Source: an uncultured Porphyromonadaceae bacterium
GTDB lineage: Bacteria; Bacteroidota; Bacteroidia; Bacteroidales; CAMTPD01
Direction: 5' to 3'
NCBI GenBank assembly: GCA_947074265.1
Contig: CAMTPD010000056.1
Location: 1 to 7,431 of the forward strand
Length of the DNA: 7,431 nucleotides
Part shown: piece by piece, positions 5,370 to 7,431 of the stretch
How the letters are laid out: each line of letters begins with the position of its first letter
Numbering within the stretch: position 1 is the stretch's first letter
Notes under the pieces: model-generated
Seen by the model: the letters and a program-made list of their open reading frames with translations, nothing else
Told to the model about the DNA's origin: nothing
Database searches by the model: none
Made by a program: the position numbers and the translations under genes

Positions 5370-6743
5370 TTATGATTCTACAATACTTGTTACTTCTCCG
5401 TCTTTAAAGCGGGTCACTAGCTTGTCTCCACCTTTGAGATCGGTTGCGTTCTTTACAATCTTTCCTTCGTGTACGGTGATGGTGTATCCGCGTTTGAGAA
5501 TATAATCGGGCGAAGCCATTTGCACGAATTGCTCCAACATGCCGAGCTCGTGCGTACGGGTTACGATCTGATTGCTCATGGCTCCTTTCATTTGTTGGGC
5601 GGCCATTGCGAGTTCTTGTTTCCCTTTATTGATCATCGCGAAAGCAGTGTCGGGCAAGCGACGCACCATCATATCTTGCGTATATCTTTTATCTGCCAAG
5701 AACGAGTGCGAAGCGGTGTTTACGCCACGTTGCAACAACTGCAATCCGGCATTGTGTTGATGCAGCCACGATTGCACGAGTCCGGGAAGTCGTGCGCTTA
5801 CGGCTTGCAAGAAACCTTTCTCTTCTGTGAGTTTGATCGTAGTGAGATCGAGCAATCGTTGTTGCAAGATCAGCATCCGTTCTTCGGCCTCACTCATCCT
5901 TCCGATCAGGAATTCGGCTACTGCCGTAGGGGTTTTTGCTCTTACATTTGCCACGAGGTCGATCACCGTGTCGTCGCGTTCGTGCCCAATCCCCGTAATC
6001 AGGGGCAAAGGAAATTGTGCGCAATTGGCTGCCAGTTCGTAATTGTCGAAGGCATTCAATTCGGAGGTTGCACCCCCACCGCGAATGATTACCACGGCAT
6101 CGTAGTCGTCGAGGTTGAGACAAATCTTGTCCAACGCTTCGATTACCGACGAGGCTGTCTTGTCTCCCTGCATGATGGCGGGGTACAACTTGGTGTAAAA
6201 CTTATAGCCTTGTTTGTTGTGATGCAACTGATTGAGGAAGTCTTCATAACCGGCCGCCGTGGGCGAGGTTACGATGGCGATGCGCTGAACAAGTGTAGGC
6301 AATTCGAGCTCTTTGTTGAGTGTCAGTATCCCTTCTTCTTGTAGCTTCTTGATGATTTCTTGTCGCTGACGGGCCATGTCGCCGAGGGTATACGACGGAT
6401 CGATGTCGTGCACGGTGAGTCCAAACCCGTAGAGTTCGTGAAAGTCGACCGAAACCTTTACCAATACCTTCATGCCCGAGGCAAAGCGTTGCCCGGTTTG
6501 TCCCTCAAAGTAAGGACGAATCATTTGAAAGGTGCGCGACCAGATAGAGCCTCTGGCCTTTGCCAATATTTGTCCGCTGCGGGGATCTTTCTCTACAAAT
6601 TCGAGATAGCAGTGTCCCGACGAGCTGTTGATCCTCACGTCACTGGTTTCGGCGCGTAGCCAACAAGTGTCGGGAAAAGATCGTTTTATGCTTGCGCGAA
6701 CTAGTCCATTGAGTTCGACGAGTGTGAATTCTTTACGTTCCAT
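5370..6743 (-). CDS. xseA: Exodeoxyribonuclease VII large subunit
   Basis: This is the catalytic subunit of exonuclease VII, which degrades single-stranded DNA from both ends and acts in mismatch repair and in the response to DNA-protein damage. The 457-residue protein starts with an OB-fold (about 1-115, including SSGHCYLEF at 41-49). The nuclease core follows: IAIVTSPTAAGYEDFLNQL (155-173, D168), the RGGG motif at 221-224 and ITGIGHERDDTVIDLVANVR (249-268), with H254 and D257 matching the catalytic His and Asp known from the E. coli enzyme. A long helical stretch (about 282-400) is where XseB binds. The tail has the usual ILKRGYTI...G..V motif (415-430). Its ATG shares one base with the stop of the upstream S8 peptidase (TGATG), so translation is probably coupled to that gene. 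Confidence 0.96.
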   Translation of the reverse strand: MERKEFTLVELNGLVRASIKRSFPDTCWLRAETSDVRINSSSGHCYLEFVEKDPRSGQILAKARGSIWSRTFQMIRPYFEGQTGQRFASGMKVLVKVSVDFHELYGFGLTVHDIDPSYTLGDMARQRQEIIKKLQEEGILTLNKELELPTLVQRIAIVTSPTAAGYEDFLNQLHHNKQGYKFYTKLYPAIMQGDKTASSVIEALDKICLNLDDYDAVVIIRGGGATSELNAFDNYELAANCAQFPLPLITGIGHERDDTVIDLVANVRAKTPTAVAEFLIGRMSEAEERMLILQQRLLDLTTIKLTEEKGFLQAVSARLPGLVQSWLHQHNAGLQLLQRGVNTASHSFLADKRYTQDMMVRRLPDTAFAMINKGKQELAMAAQQMKGAMSNQIVTRTHELGMLEQFVQMASPDYILKRGYTITVHEGKIVKNATDLKGGDKLVTRFKDGEVTSIVES

Positions 6744-7431
6744 CAGTTCTTCTTTTGATGTTCGAGGCGTAGGCCCGATTTATAGGCCTTTTGCATATCG
6801 GGTATTCCATATCCGATATCGGCATCGGGCTTATTATATAATGAGGAGCTTTCGACGACCAACCGGTAAATTTCGCGATTGGTGAGCGAAGGCAATGCCT
6901 GCCAAAGACACGAGATCCATCCGGCAAGGATGGGTGTTGCGAAAGAGGTGCCGTCGACGAGTTCGATTTGTCCTTTGGCATTGTACACGGCGCATTCGCT
7001 TCCGAGCGATACCACTTCGGGTTTTACTTTGCCTTGTGCTCCGGCGGAGCTAAATATACTTTTTTTCTTTTTCTTATCGATGGCTCCTACTGCTAATACG
7101 TTGTCGGCATCTGACGGAAAAGTTACGTTACGCCAAGTAGTACCTCCTTCGTTGCCGGCACTTACTACCAGCAGCATGCCTTTATCGATTGCTTTGGATG
7201 CAGCTCCGGAAATAAATGCGTGCTTTCCTGTAAGGTGTTCACGGGTATAGCCTTCGGGGGTATTCTTGAAATCCCAATATCCTAACGACGAACTTACGAT
7301 ATCGACTCCGGCACTATCGGCATGTTCTACCGCTTCGATCCAATAGTCTTCTTAGATGGAATATTCCGATTCGATTACTTCACACTTGATCAATAAATAA
7401 TTTGCATCGGGCGCACTTCCTACCAATACAT
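6743..7431 (-). pseudogene. Subtilisin-like S8 serine peptidase, interrupted by an in-frame stop and cut by the window edge
   Basis: Reading 7429 down to 6743 in one frame gives clear S8 peptidase sequence: VGSAPDANYLLIK at the window edge, then SEYSI, a TAA at 7352-7354, EDYWIEAVEHADSAGVDIV, SSSLGYWDF, VVSAGNEGG with the oxyanion-hole Asn, and DGTSFATPILAG with the catalytic Ser. It ends with the family-typical GYGIPDMQKAY and a short LRLEHQKKN tail; no type IX sorting domain follows. Bacteroidales homologues, as I recall them, have a Glu just before EDYW, so one G-to-T change (GAA to TAA) explains the stop. The frame is otherwise intact. The catalytic Asp and His should lie beyond the window. 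The 144-residue open frame from the ATG at 7177 would lack those residues and the S-L-G substrate strand, so it is not a separate functional gene. Either a young pseudogene or a base-calling error fits. Confidence 0.85.

Noticed and set aside
5469..6344. Plus-strand open frame of 291 codons opposite xseA
   Set aside because: Antisense shadow of the nuclease core of xseA; the Cys/His-rich, low-complexity translation has no recognisable domain.
6743..7177. The 144-codon frame from the ATG at 7177 as a stand-alone gene
   Set aside because: It is the 3' part of a subtilisin domain lacking the Asp and His of the triad, and family sequence continues upstream in the same frame past the stop codon.

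Overview
The window is a stretch of Bacteroidales-type chromosome (Bacteroidota; Bacteroides/Parabacteroides-like, genus not resolvable from sequence alone). The evidence is the protein style of NDK, RecG, XseA and IspD, the lack of Shine-Dalgarno sequences in front of most genes, and a good TAnnTTTG-type -7 box in front of the leftmost gene. Every gene I can support is on the minus strand, so transcription runs from right to left.

Right half (7431 to 2377): a tight co-directional cluster made of a subtilisin-like S8 serine peptidase (5' end outside the window), xseA and xseB (both subunits of exonuclease VII), ispD (MEP isoprenoid pathway) and recG (branch-migrating helicase). Two junctions are 1-base stop/start overlaps (peptidase/xseA and xseB/ispD). 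The other gaps are 14 bp and 4 bp, so this reads as one operon mixing DNA repair with isoprenoid synthesis. The peptidase is interrupted by a single in-frame TAA at 7352-7354, while family-typical sequence continues in the same frame on both sides. It is either a recent nonsense pseudogene or a base error.

Middle (2376 to 1904): 473 bp without a gene, but not empty. In transcription order it holds a small hairpin and a rho-independent-type terminator after recG, then a cluster of palindromic repeats with a 22-23 bp period (about 2145-2260). A weak promoter candidate follows, and then a segment bounded by a perfect 13-bp inverted repeat with further nested pairing that could fold as a structured leader in front of ndk. 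These are the least explained parts of the window.

Left (1903 to 1): ndk (nucleoside diphosphate kinase) and, 13 bp behind it, an exported M23 endopeptidase with a C-terminal LysM domain, followed by a strong terminator. The terminator region also carries the promoter of the last gene, a DUF1599 (Nmad1-type) protein with an internal duplication that runs off the left edge. Apart from the peptidase nonsense codon and the unexplained intergenic structure, this is ordinary core-genome content; I found no defence system, CRISPR array, insertion sequence, tRNA or rRNA.
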